Source: JABDQA01 sp963759125 (GTDB lineage Bacteria > Desulfobacterota > Desulfobulbia > Desulfobulbales > Desulfocapsaceae). From it: a stretch of DNA of 64,000 nucleotides. This document shows, piece by piece, positions 25,657 through 34,834 of this stretch (its first letter is position 1; every line of letters starts with the position of its first letter). Made by a program: the position numbers and the translations under genes. Below the pieces are notes generated by a model. That model had not been told where the DNA came from and made no database searches. It saw only the letters and a list, made by a program, of their open reading frames with translations. The stretch spans positions 434,001-498,000 of the forward strand of contig CAVWXN010000005.1 in assembly GCA_963759125.1 (NCBI GenBank). The letters are read 5' to 3'.

Positions 25657-27705
25657 ATGATTCCTGCCTCAGAATCCACTTCATTGGTCTGCAGCGATTC
25701 ACTTATCAGGCGATCCAATATTCTCCAGGCCATAATCCGTTTGAGCAATGAGCAGTTGTCCGGCCTGACCCGCAACGAACTGCTTCTCAGGTGTGCGGAA
25801 ATATTACTCACATATAGCAATTTCAGCGCTGGCTGGATCGGTAGATGCGTCCCCGAAACGGCTGAAATTGCGCCGCTTGCCTTTCTGCAGCCCGGCCCGG
25901 GCGGTAAGGATAACCAAGAGGTTTCAAGAAAGCTTATCCTGCTCGACGGCCCGCTGATCGAATCGATACAGGAAACGGCGGAATCGGGAAAACCGGCCCT
26001 GTTTACCGACCTTGATCCCCCGGTCAGCCTGCCGCTGGCCCTCCAAAGAGTAACTTACAGGTCATGCACCATCTGGCCGTTCAGTCATCATGATTTCGTC
26101 TACGGAGTGGTGACGATTTTTTCTGAACAAGCCGACGGATTTCCACCGGATGAGCTCAAATTCCTGGAAACCACGGTGGCAGACCTGTCGCTCACCTTAT
26201 ATGCCCACGATGTTTCCGTGCAACTTCAGTTCGAACGGGATTTCAATAACGAAATCATCGATTCAATCCAGGCTCTGATGGTGTCGATAACACCCTGCGG
26301 AAAAATTTTGCGTTTCAATGCCGAGGCCGAGAAAGTGACCGGCCATAACCAGGAGGATGTGCTGGACAGCTATTGGGTAGATATCCTGCTCTCGCCGGAA
26401 CACCGCCTGCACTATCAGAATGTCATCTCCAGACTGCTGAAAACAAATGCTGGGAATCTCAGTTTCAGGGCCTCCCTGCGCACCAAAAATGGAGACTTGA
26501 GAACCATAGACTGGCACAGCTCGATTAAACCCGACATTGACCAGGGATCGGTGGGCATGGTGCTGTTCGGCCTCGATATCACCGACAGGCTGGCCGCCGA
26601 CCAAAAGTATGACAGTGCCGTCGCCAAGTGGGAAAACATTTTCGCCACCATTCAAGACCCGGCGCTGATCACCACCAGAGACGGCATCATTATCGATGCC
26701 AACCATGCGACCTTCAGCGCTGCCCGAAAATCCAGAGACGAGGTGATCGGCAGGAGCGTCTGTCTGATTCTGCACGGGGGCAGGAAAGAAGGCAGTGTCT
26801 GTCCCCTGGAAGACCAGATCCAAAGCGGTGAAAGCCGGATACTGCACACCGAACTAAGCGGTTTGCACGGCGACTATCTGCTCACTGTCAGCCCCCTGGC
26901 GGATACGGCGGGATCAGATGAGGCCACGCTGCTGGTGGCCAGGGACATGACCGAGGAAGAACGCCATAAAGCCGAAGCCCTGCGGGCCGCCCAGCTCGCC
27001 TCGATCGGCGAACTGGCGGCCGGTGTTGCCCATGAGATCAATAATCCAATCAACGGCATACTCAACTACGCCCAGATGCTCAACGACCTCGCTCAGGACA
27101 ACCGCAGCGAGGAGGTGATCGGCCGCATCAACGCCGAAGCCAAAAGGATCGCTTCAATCGTCCGCAATCTGCTTGATTTCAGTCGACACCGGGTCGAAGA
27201 GCCGGAACCGGTGGATGGCGGCGCGCTGCTCGACGACTGCCTTGAACTGGTCCAGCACCAATTATTGAAAGATCATGTAATCATTGAAGAATCAATGGAG
27301 AAAAATCTACCGTTGACGTTCTGCAACCGGTCACAGGTTCAGCAGGTGTTTCTCAATGTCATCTCCAACAGCCGCTACGCACTGAATGAAAAGTATCAGG
27401 GTCATCACCCGGACAAAAAACTGCATTTCGACATATCCCTGGTCCATCATACCAATACGCCCTATGTCCGATTTACCATGACCGATTATGGCACCGGCAT
27501 TGAACACCATCTGATAAACCGCGTATTCGACCCCTTCTTTTCGACTAAACCCAACGGCGAAGGGACGGGACTCGGCCTCAGTATCTCCTACGGCCTGATC
27601 AGAGATAACGGCGGCTATATGCGCATCAAGAGTCTGCTGAACGAATATACGGCGCTCATCATTGATCTTCCTGCGGCCAAAAACAGGAGGGGAAAAAATG
27701 GCTGA
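25657..27705 (+). CDS. GAF-PAS-PAS sensor histidine kinase
   Basis: 682 residues, no membrane segment. A GAF-like domain (about 20-190), two PAS domains (about 195-315 and 320-425; the second carries the CLILHGG/CPLEDQI cysteine segments also seen in the next gene's PAS), then HisKA with His459 in GVAHEINNPINGI and an ATPase with NVISNSRYAL and GEGTGLGLSIS. It is the first gene of a three-gene unit with a PAS protein and a sigma-54 activator, so it is probably the cognate kinase of that activator. Confidence 0.9.
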   Translation: MIPASESTSLVCSDSLIRRSNILQAIIRLSNEQLSGLTRNELLLRCAEILLTYSNFSAGWIGRCVPETAEIAPLAFLQPGPGGKDNQEVSRKLILLDGPLIESIQETAESGKPALFTDLDPPVSLPLALQRVTYRSCTIWPFSHHDFVYGVVTIFSEQADGFPPDELKFLETTVADLSLTLYAHDVSVQLQFERDFNNEIIDSIQALMVSITPCGKILRFNAEAEKVTGHNQEDVLDSYWVDILLSPEHRLHYQNVISRLLKTNAGNLSFRASLRTKNGDLRTIDWHSSIKPDIDQGSVGMVLFGLDITDRLAADQKYDSAVAKWENIFATIQDPALITTRDGIIIDANHATFSAARKSRDEVIGRSVCLILHGGRKEGSVCPLEDQIQSGESRILHTELSGLHGDYLLTVSPLADTAGSDEATLLVARDMTEEERHKAEALRAAQLASIGELAAGVAHEINNPINGILNYAQMLNDLAQDNRSEEVIGRINAEAKRIASIVRNLLDFSRHRVEEPEPVDGGALLDDCLELVQHQLLKDHVIIEESMEKNLPLTFCNRSQVQQVFLNVISNSRYALNEKYQGHHPDKKLHFDISLVHHTNTPYVRFTMTDYGTGIEHHLINRVFDPFFSTKPNGEGTGLGLSISYGLIRDNGGYMRIKSLLNEYTALIIDLPAAKNRRGKNG

Positions 27706-28435
27706 ACCATACCGGAATTACCCACTTATCTCGATGGTACTCTTTGTATATACCCTCATAATTGCGGCTCCGTACGCCTTTTATCGTCAGTGGCAGCCGC
27801 CCTCGCTGGTCTGGACGCTGACCGGAATCGGAGTGTTGTTTGGTGTGGTGCTCTATATCATCATCTGGCTCCACGACGATCAGAACCGAAAAAAGCTTAC
27901 CGCCCTTGAAGAACGCCTGGCCGAAGCCGAAAGAAACAAGGTGGATGCGAAGCACGGCCATGACAAAGTTTTGGAAAAGAAGCTCTTTGAGATAAATATC
28001 ATTAATGCCTCGCTGAACAGGGAGATTGCCGAACGAATGCAAGCGGAAACCGAGAGCAGAGAACTGCAGAAAAAGATGGAGCTGATACTCAACTCGGCAG
28101 GCGAGGGGATTTTCGGCCTCGATATCACCGGCAACGTCACTTTCGTCAATACCGCAGCTTCCCTGATGACCGGCTGGGAACGGGATGAAATGCTCGGCAA
28201 GCCGCACCACGAGCTCGTCCACCACAGCCACCCCGACGGTTCCCCCCATCCACCTGAGCAGTGTCTGATCACTCAGGCCTGCACTGACGGTCAGGTCCAT
28301 ATCAGCTCAGAAGATTGTTTCTGGACCAAGGAAGGTGAGAGCTTCCCGGTCGAGTATGTGAGTACGCCGATTCTTGACAACAGCAGGTTGTGCGGAGCAG
28401 TAGTAGTATTCAGGGACAAAAGCACGTTCAGTTGA
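27698..28435 (+). CDS. Membrane PAS-domain protein
   Basis: 245 residues from the ATG at 27698, which has AGGAGG five bases upstream and overlaps the kinase stop by eight bases. Two membrane helices near the N-terminus (SMVLFVYTLIIAAPYAFY and VWTLTGIGVLFGVVLYIIIW), a coiled coil (about 65-130) and a C-terminal PAS domain (about 132-245) with ILNSAGEGIFGLD. There is no kinase, HD or GGDEF domain, so it may act as a sensory input for the neighbouring kinase or activator. Confidence 0.8.
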   Translation: MAEPYRNYPLISMVLFVYTLIIAAPYAFYRQWQPPSLVWTLTGIGVLFGVVLYIIIWLHDDQNRKKLTALEERLAEAERNKVDAKHGHDKVLEKKLFEINIINASLNREIAERMQAETESRELQKKMELILNSAGEGIFGLDITGNVTFVNTAASLMTGWERDEMLGKPHHELVHHSHPDGSPHPPEQCLITQACTDGQVHISSEDCFWTKEGESFPVEYVSTPILDNSRLCGAVVVFRDKSTFS

Positions 28436-28477
28436 TTCGGCCCCTGAGGAGTCGGATCAGCCAATGGAGACAGACCA

Positions 28478-30298
28478 ATGATGCCCACTACACCCAGTGA
28501 AGGATCCATTCTGGTCGTCGACGACGAAACGAGCCTGAGGGAGACCTTCCATTTCTTTCTGACCAGAGAAGGATACGCTCCTGTTCTGACCGCCGCCGGA
28601 TACGAGCAAGCCCTGGCGCTGATCAGGACCGAGAAGATTGACCTGATTATCAGCGATATCGTGTTAGAAAAGTCTTCCGGGATAGATCTGCTGAAATATA
28701 CCCGGCAAAACAATATCGACTGCCCCTTCATCATCATCACCGGTTTTCCCGATGTCAGTACCGCCGCCGAATCTCTGAGATTCGGCGCCTTTGACTACAT
28801 CGTCAAACCAGTCGATAAGGAGGCCCTGCTGCGTTCCGTACGCCTGGCCCTGCAGCAGAGAAATCTTGAGTTGAGTCGCCGGCAGGCCGAGGAAGAAAGA
28901 GAGCGTTACAGAATTTTTCTGGATGCGGTATTCAAGAGTGCCGGCGATGGAATCATCATCATCGACGAGCAGCAGAACATCGTCAAGATTAACGAGGCGG
29001 CCCAAAGTCTTTTTGACACCTTTATACCGGGACTGGGAGTAGGCTCCCAGCTCGGATCTGAAATAGTCGATTCCGAATTCGCATCTCTGGGTGACGACCT
29101 GCTCCGGGTGCTGCGCACTCAAAAAGAGGTGACAGAGCATCGCTTCGAATGCAGAACATCCGACAACAATTTAAAAATTTTAAGTATTTGCGCATCCCCA
29201 CTGATGATGGACGGCGACACCTTAAACGGCGCGGTGATTGTCATTCGTGACATGTCTCTGCCCCCTGGGGCGCCCCATGGCAACAGGAACAGATTCCACC
29301 GGTTCATAGGCGGCAGCCTCTCCATGCAGGCCCTTTATACCCTGATCGAAAACGTCGGCCGAGTCGACACCACGGTGCTGGTAACCGGAGAATCGGGGAC
29401 CGGTAAGGAATTGGCGGCTGAGGCGCTGCATCAGGAATCGCCCCGAAGCAGCCGCCCGCTTATCAAGGTCGATTGCACCGCGATTCCTGAAAATCTGCTT
29501 GAAAGCGAACTGTTCGGTCACAAAAAAGGTTCCTTCACCGGTGCCGATAAGGACAGAAAGGGGCTCCTGCTTCAGGCTGACGGCGGCACCCTGTTCCTAG
29601 ATGAGATCGGCGAAATATCACCAATGACCCAACTACGACTGCTCCGTTTTCTGCAGGAACGAACCTTTTATCCGGTGGGCAGCGACACACCGATTGTGGT
29701 CGACACCAGAATTATTACCGCAACCAATGTAGATCTCAAAGAAAAGGTGCAATCAGGCAGTTTCCGTGAAGATCTTTACTTCAGGCTTAAGGTGATAGAC
29801 CTGATCCTGCCGCCGCTGAGAAAGCGAATGGACGACGTACCGCTGCTGGTCAATCATTTCATTAAAAAGTACAACAGCGCTCTGGAGAAGAAAATCTACG
29901 GAATCTCAGATAACGCCCTGTCCCTCCTGAAGAGCTACCACTGGCCCGGAAACGTCAGGGAATTAGAGCATCTGATCGAGAGGGCCGTTGTTCTCTGTCC
30001 GGGTACAACCATCAGCACCAGTGAACTGCCCCATGATCTGATCTTGTCAGGATTTCCGCTGAGCGAAACTGAGCCCGCCCCAATGGCAACGAGCGCTGAA
30101 GAAACTGATTTGCTGAAACCCCACTCTATCCATAGGGGAGAACAGCCCAACGTTGAAGCAGCCAGAATTTTAGAAACACTGGCAAAATGCGGGGGCAACA
30201 AAGCCAAGGCTGCTCGTCTTCTGGGTATGGATCGGTCCACCCTGTATCGGAAAATCCGGGATCTTGACCTCGATCTGTCGGTCATCGCTCTTGAGTAA
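28478..30298 (+). CDS. Sigma-54-dependent response regulator (NtrC family, REC-PAS-AAA-Fis)
   Basis: 606 residues. Receiver (ILVVDDETSL, phosphoacceptor Asp60 in IISDIV), a PAS domain (about 145-265), AAA+ domain with Walker A GESGTGKE at 304-311, GSFTGA at 351-356 (sigma-54 contact loop, Ser in place of the common Ala) and a C-terminal Fis-type helix-turn-helix (NKAKAARLLGMDRSTLYRKI). All activator motifs are intact. Three GG-N10-GC promoters in the next and previous few kilobases together with CCACA-N4-TGTGG palindromes suggest that its targets are its own unit, the ftsH/cytochrome unit and the 36339 unit. Confidence 0.93.
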   Translation: MMPTTPSEGSILVVDDETSLRETFHFFLTREGYAPVLTAAGYEQALALIRTEKIDLIISDIVLEKSSGIDLLKYTRQNNIDCPFIIITGFPDVSTAAESLRFGAFDYIVKPVDKEALLRSVRLALQQRNLELSRRQAEEERERYRIFLDAVFKSAGDGIIIIDEQQNIVKINEAAQSLFDTFIPGLGVGSQLGSEIVDSEFASLGDDLLRVLRTQKEVTEHRFECRTSDNNLKILSICASPLMMDGDTLNGAVIVIRDMSLPPGAPHGNRNRFHRFIGGSLSMQALYTLIENVGRVDTTVLVTGESGTGKELAAEALHQESPRSSRPLIKVDCTAIPENLLESELFGHKKGSFTGADKDRKGLLLQADGGTLFLDEIGEISPMTQLRLLRFLQERTFYPVGSDTPIVVDTRIITATNVDLKEKVQSGSFREDLYFRLKVIDLILPPLRKRMDDVPLLVNHFIKKYNSALEKKIYGISDNALSLLKSYHWPGNVRELEHLIERAVVLCPGTTISTSELPHDLILSGFPLSETEPAPMATSAEETDLLKPHSIHRGEQPNVEAARILETLAKCGGNKAKAARLLGMDRSTLYRKIRDLDLDLSVIALE

Positions 30299-30301
30299 AA
30301 G

Positions 30302-30315
30302 CCACATAAGTGTTG
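30302..30315. promoter_or_regulatory. CCACA-N4-TGTGG-type activator site 1 upstream of the ftsH/cytochrome unit
   Basis: CCACATAAGTGTTG differs from the palindromic consensus at one position. It lies 33 bases (about three helical turns) from the perfect copy at 30335, so both would face the same side of the DNA. Confidence 0.6.
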
Positions 30316-30334
30316 TATCACTTTCGTTTCTCCG

Positions 30335-30348
30335 CCACACTTGTGTGG
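30335..30348. promoter_or_regulatory. CCACA-N4-TGTGG activator site 2, perfect palindrome
   Basis: CCACACTTGTGTGG is a perfect 14-base dyad about 217 bases upstream of the -24 element at 30565, a typical enhancer distance for sigma-54 activators. The centre CTTG is the reverse complement of the CAAG centre of the site at 36090. Confidence 0.75.
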
Positions 30349-30563
30349 TGTCCTGCAATGACAGCTGTTCTTCTCGGGTGTAGTTCCTGCCCTCTGACGC
30401 CCTCCGCCACCTGCCGATCCCTTCCTTTGGCAACCGGAAAATCCGACCCAGCCGCCAGTCATAAACGTAACTATCCGAATATAATATCATTTGTTGTCCT
30501 TTCCTGAGTGCGCACTCATATCCCTTGCCTGGCGCACAAACCGTCGCATCCTTAGAGCCGATC

Positions 30564-30580
30564 GGGCATCCTACATGCAT
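30564..30580 (+). promoter_or_regulatory. Sigma-54 promoter of the transposase-like/ftsH/cytochrome unit
   Basis: GGGCATCCTACATGCAT: GG at 30565-30566 and GC at 30577-30578, ten bases apart. It lies 52 bases before the start of the first gene (30632). The rest of the 30299-30631 gap holds only the two palindromes. Confidence 0.7.
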
Positions 30581-30631
30581 TGCAGTTTGTGAAGGGCGAT
30601 TCCAGACGAACCCGAAGACCTGGGAGCCGAG

Positions 30632-31540
30632 ATGACTGGATCAATCATCGACAGACCGAAGACAGCCGCTGAGTTGGCTATCCTGCTTGAGGATGTATCC
30701 TGGTGCACTTCATATGCTTCCAGGATCAGGTGGCCGCAGGGATTTGTCTGCCCGACCTGCGGCGCCTGTCACCCTGAATCCATGTTCCAGAGTAAAACTC
30801 TCTGCCGGGCCTGTGGTCGCTGCAGTTCCATTACTGCCGGAACCCTGCTGCACGGCAGCAAGAAAAGTCTCACTACCTGGCTGCGAGCCCTCTGGTGGGT
30901 AAGTGGCGAGTGCTCCTCGATAAGCATCATGAAATTGAGGAACTATCTCGGTTTCTCCAGCTGCCAGACGGGTTGGGCCTGGATGAAAAAGCTGCGCCAG
31001 ATCATAGAACTGGTCAACCGGAAAAAATGCCGGGGTATTACGCTTGTCGATGCTGCGCCGGAAAGGGATCCGGCGCAGGGCAACCAGCTCCTCGTCGCCG
31101 TTGAGTCAATCGCCCGCGGCAGAACAACCGGCAGGCTGCGAATGAAGCTCTACCAGTCGTTGACCCAGGATCTTATCTCCCAATTCTGCTCCGACAGTGT
31201 AGCAGGAGGCAGTATCGTTATCTTTCCGAGGCGCAAACCATTCACCTCCATTCACCTGCAGGAGATACTCTACACCGTTGACGAATCATCATCTTCTCAT
31301 GAGGATATTGAAAAAATCTGTGCCTCCTATCGCCGCTGGCGGCGCCACGAGAAATCGAGGTGGTCACACCTCTGCTGCAGCCAGGATCTGGTGGAGGAGT
31401 TCTGCTTTTTCCATAACGGGGTACTCGCTGCGGACCGGGTAGATATTTTCGAAACCCTTGTTGCTGCGGCACTCACCAGCCAGTCGGCCGGTTTGGCTGA
31501 CTTCACAGAGATGCAGGCCCACCCTGGAGCTGCGCCATGA
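30632..31540 (+). CDS. Transposase-derived zinc-ribbon protein (IS1595/ISXO2-like, apparently not catalytic)
   Basis: 302 residues. The first 125 match the IS1595-family N-terminus: RWPQGFVCPTCG, a second CRACG knuckle, TAGTLLHGSKKSLTTWLRAL. In the ISXO2 catalytic part the first acidic position may remain (LVDAAPERD), but the expected VYTDEW-type second Asp and the NTxExFWSxLK region are not recognisable. No terminal inverted repeats flank the gene. It is the first gene of a sigma-54-dependent unit and its stop overlaps ftsH by four bases (ATGA), which argues for a domesticated DNA- or protein-binding role rather than a mobile element. Confidence 0.7.
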   Translation: MTGSIIDRPKTAAELAILLEDVSWCTSYASRIRWPQGFVCPTCGACHPESMFQSKTLCRACGRCSSITAGTLLHGSKKSLTTWLRALWWVSGECSSISIMKLRNYLGFSSCQTGWAWMKKLRQIIELVNRKKCRGITLVDAAPERDPAQGNQLLVAVESIARGRTTGRLRMKLYQSLTQDLISQFCSDSVAGGSIVIFPRRKPFTSIHLQEILYTVDESSSSHEDIEKICASYRRWRRHEKSRWSHLCCSQDLVEEFCFFHNGVLAADRVDIFETLVAAALTSQSAGLADFTEMQAHPGAAP

Positions 31541-33355
31541 ACCTCAGCCGACCCGTCCTGATCATCATCAGCATCGCCTTATTAAGTCTAATTGGTATCG
31601 GTTTTTTCCAGGCCGGTCAGGAAACTACCGGAATCGGCCTACAGCGAGTTCCTCGCGGACCTTGAAGCAGGCCGGCTGCAGGAGACGTCGATCAAGGGCA
31701 ATACGATTATTGCGACCGATCGGACCGGAACTCAATACACCACATTCTCCCCCGACCTCAGCTCTCTGATGTCCCTCCTCCAAGCTTCCGAGGTGACCAT
31801 CAGAACCCACCCGGCTCCGGTGTTGACCCCGCTCCTCAGGGACATGTTGATCATTGTTCTACTGCTGGGAGGCTGGATGATATTCAGCAGAGGATCCCCA
31901 GCCTCGTCGAAACGATTTCTTCATACCGGTACTACGAGTAAGGCCTCTAAGACAAAAACCGGGGTCACTTTCAATGATGTGGCCGGTATCTCGGAAGCAC
32001 GCGATGAATTGAAAGAAATCATCGATTTTCTGAAACATCCCTCCAGATACAGCCGGCTTGGCGGACAGATACCCAAAGGGGTGCTGCTCGAAGGCCTTCC
32101 GGGCACCGGAAAAACACTGCTTGCCAAAGCCATAGCCGGGGAGGCGTCGGTGCCATTCTTCTCCATGGGCGGGTCGGACTTCGTTGAAATGTTTGCCGGC
32201 CTTGGCGCCTCGAGGGTCAGAAAACTTTTCGAAGAAGCCAAAAAACAGGCGCCCTGTATCATCTTCATCGATGAAATTGATGCCATCGGCGGTAAACGCT
32301 CTGCCGATTATCGCAACGGTTCCAATGACGAACGGGAACAAACTCTCAATGCGCTGCTCGTGGAGATGGACGGGTTTGAAACCAGTGAAACGATCATCGT
32401 CGTCGCGGCCACCAATCGTTCCGATATTCTCGATTCAGCCCTGCTCAGACCCGGCAGGTTCGACCGGCGGATTACTCTAAACTTGCCCGATATCACGGGA
32501 AGATTAAAGATTCTCAAAGTCCACACTGCAGGTACCGCAATCAGCCCAACTGTCGATTTGACCACCATCGCCCGGTCCATCCCGGGATTCACCGGGGCGG
32601 AAATTGCCAACCTTGTCAATGAGGCCGCCCTGCTTGCCGCCAGAAAAGGAAAGCAGCACATCGAGCAGGCAGATTTTGAAGACGCCCAGGATAAGATATC
32701 CATGGGGCTCGAGCGCAAAAACCTGGTAATCGATCAGCGGGCCAGAAGGCTGACGGCTTACCATGAGGCCGGCCATACCGTCGTCGCCAAGCTGCTGCCT
32801 GAGTCCGACCCCCTGCACAAGACCACGATAATTCCCCGCGGAAGATCACTCGGTCATACCCAGCAACTGCCCATCGACGAACATCAGGCCTATACCAGAT
32901 CCTACCTGTTCACCCGGATCAAAATCCTGCTCGGTGGCCGATTAGCCGAGGAGCTTATTTTCGGCCGCTTGACCACCGGCGCCAGCAACGATCTTCTGGG
33001 TGCAACCCGGATCGCCCATCGGCTGGTCTGCGAATTCGGTATGAGCGAGCAGCTCGGGCCGGTTTCCCGAATGGGCAATGGGCCACCAGATGGCGACGGT
33101 GCCAGTGGAGGTTTCTGGCAGCAGAGCGAGCAGACCCGGCGGGAGATCGATATGGAAATTCTGAGAATAGTGCAACACTGCTACGAAGAAGCCAAAGAGC
33201 TGCTCAAGGCGCACGACGATCTGCTGCACATGCTGGCAGAGTCCCTGCTTGCCCATGAGACACTGGACGGCGAGGAGGTCGATATCGTCTATCGCTGTTA
33301 TCTCAACCATCGTCACCTCGAAGAACATCAGCGCCAAGATGAGGGAGGAAATTAG
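31537..33355 (+). CDS. ftsH: FtsH-type ATP-dependent zinc metalloprotease (one-base frameshift near the N-terminus)
   Basis: Membrane AAA+ protease degrading membrane and regulatory proteins. The start ATG at 31537 overlaps the previous stop and encodes the first membrane helix (LIIISIALLSLIGIGF). The main frame begins only after about 31592, so one base must be skipped. Removing one T from the T6 run at 31602-31607 joins the helix to ...SAYSEFLADLEAG. Total length would be 605 residues. The second helix (LRDMLIIVLLLGGWMIF), Walker A GLPGTGKT, Walker B CIIFIDEID, the second region of homology and protease motif HEAGH are intact. Placement within a redox operon suggests a dedicated rather than housekeeping copy. 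Confidence 0.88.
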
Positions 33356-33356
33356 C

Positions 33357-33836
33357 ATGAGAATCTTATTGTTCCTGCTCTTTGGGTGGGCCTCGGCGTC
33401 CGCATTTTCGTTCGCTGCCAGCGTTACGCTGCCTTCTGGAGAAATGATGGAGGCGCCGGACTCCCTCCTGCTCAATTCGATAACTGGTATTTATGAGGAG
33501 GTGCGCTTCGATCATGTTCTGCATGACTCTTACGCCTCCTGTGTCGAGTGTCACCATCATCTCACGGGCAAACCTTCCGCAGAGCCTGGCTGCAACTATT
33601 GCCATCGCTTCGGGACCAGTGCCAGTCCGATTGACTGCAAGAGCTGTCATCTCGTCGACCGTTTTTCAGAAGAGTCGCTGTCAGGGCAGAGAAACCAGAC
33701 CAACTACCATATCGATATCGCTGGTCTGATCGGCGCCTACCACTTGCAATGTGTGGGGTGTCACCTGTCCATCACCGCCGGTCCCACCGGCTGCCAGGAC
33801 TGTCACCGCAAAAAGGAGAACAGCGTTTCGCCCTGA
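33357..33836 (+). CDS. Periplasmic multihaem cytochrome c (five CxxCH)
   Basis: 159 residues starting one base after the ftsH stop, with GAGGGAGG upstream. A signal peptide (ILLFLLFGWASASAFSFAA) precedes a domain with five haem-binding motifs, CVECH, CNYCH, CKSCH, CVGCH and CQDCH, and extra His residues as axial ligands. The spacing resembles class III (c3/c7-like) cytochromes. It probably accepts electrons from the FeS and NrfD subunits encoded next and passes them to periplasmic partners. Confidence 0.9.
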   Translation: MRILLFLLFGWASASAFSFAASVTLPSGEMMEAPDSLLLNSITGIYEEVRFDHVLHDSYASCVECHHHLTGKPSAEPGCNYCHRFGTSASPIDCKSCHLVDRFSEESLSGQRNQTNYHIDIAGLIGAYHLQCVGCHLSITAGPTGCQDCHRKKENSVSP

Positions 33837-33889
33837 GGCGCGGCGGCCGCAAGAGGCAGGGTAACGGACCATTGAGAAAGGAGAAGAAT

Positions 33890-34834
33890 ATGGGAGCCAA
33901 ATTTTCCAGACGGACCTTGTTGAAAGGAGTGCTCGCCACAGCGGCTTCAACAATATCGATGCAGCCCTTCAAAAAAACCCTGGCTCATGATTTTCAGGGT
34001 TACCAGTCAAACCGGGGGGTGTTGGTCGATCTCAGCAGATGTATCGGCTGCCGCAGTTGCGAAGCGGCCTGCAGCCGGGAGCATGGACTTGCCCCCCCCG
34101 ATGAACCGCCCGAGAACTTTCAGTTACTCGAGCAGCCGGCGCAGGGGGTGCGCAGGCCCGATCAGAACGCTTTTACCGTGGTCAACAGCTATGAATCAGC
34201 ACTTTCTGACCACCCGCTGTTCAAAAAAATTCAATGCAACCACTGCCTGGAGCCGGCCTGTCTGACAGCCTGTTTCGTCAATGCCTATACAAAAACGCCG
34301 GAGGGTGCGGTGATTTATGATGCTGATGTCTGTGTAGGCTGCAGAACCTGCATGGTTGCCTGTCCCTTTTCAATGCCGGCATTCAGGTATGACAGTGCCT
34401 TCGAAGCCCGGATCATGAAATGCAATTTCTGCTTTGACAGCCGCCTCAGCAGGCACAAACCGCCGGCCTGTGTCGAGGCCTGCCCCATGGAAGCACTGAC
34501 CTTCGGCTACAGAAATGAGCTGCTCCGGGTTGCCAGAAAAAGGATACGGGATGCTCCCGGTAAATACCAGAACGCCATCTATGGGGAATTCGAGGCCGGA
34601 GGTACCTCCTGGCTCTATATTTCCCCGGTGCCTTTTGAACAGGCTGGGTTCGACCTGCAGGTTCCCCGGCAGCCAATTCTTAATTACGTCAAAGATTTTC
34701 TGGCAGTAGTGCCAATGGTCCTGACCATCTGGCCTGGCCTTTTTGCCGGAATATACCTGTTAGCCCGAACCAGAAAGATAACCGATGATTCTTCTAATCA
34801 TGAGGATATGTGCGATGAAACCATTGAGCGGTAA
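33890..34834 (+). CDS. Tat-exported four-cluster ferredoxin subunit (HybA/HmcB-like)
   Basis: 314 residues from the ATG at 33890 (AAAGGAG upstream). Twin-arginine signal SRRTLLKGVLATAA, then four cysteine groups: CIGCRSCEAAC, CNHCLEPACLTAC, CVGCRTCMVACP and CNFC...CVEACP, which bind four [4Fe-4S] clusters. A C-terminal membrane helix (VVPMVLTIWPGLFAGIYLLA) anchors it. This is the HybA/HmcB form. It overlaps the NrfD gene by 20 bases. With the cytochrome and NrfD protein it forms a quinone-linked periplasmic electron transfer module similar in composition to the Hmc and Geobacter Cbc-type complexes. Confidence 0.9.
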   Translation: MGAKFSRRTLLKGVLATAASTISMQPFKKTLAHDFQGYQSNRGVLVDLSRCIGCRSCEAACSREHGLAPPDEPPENFQLLEQPAQGVRRPDQNAFTVVNSYESALSDHPLFKKIQCNHCLEPACLTACFVNAYTKTPEGAVIYDADVCVGCRTCMVACPFSMPAFRYDSAFEARIMKCNFCFDSRLSRHKPPACVEACPMEALTFGYRNELLRVARKRIRDAPGKYQNAIYGEFEAGGTSWLYISPVPFEQAGFDLQVPRQPILNYVKDFLAVVPMVLTIWPGLFAGIYLLARTRKITDDSSNHEDMCDETIER

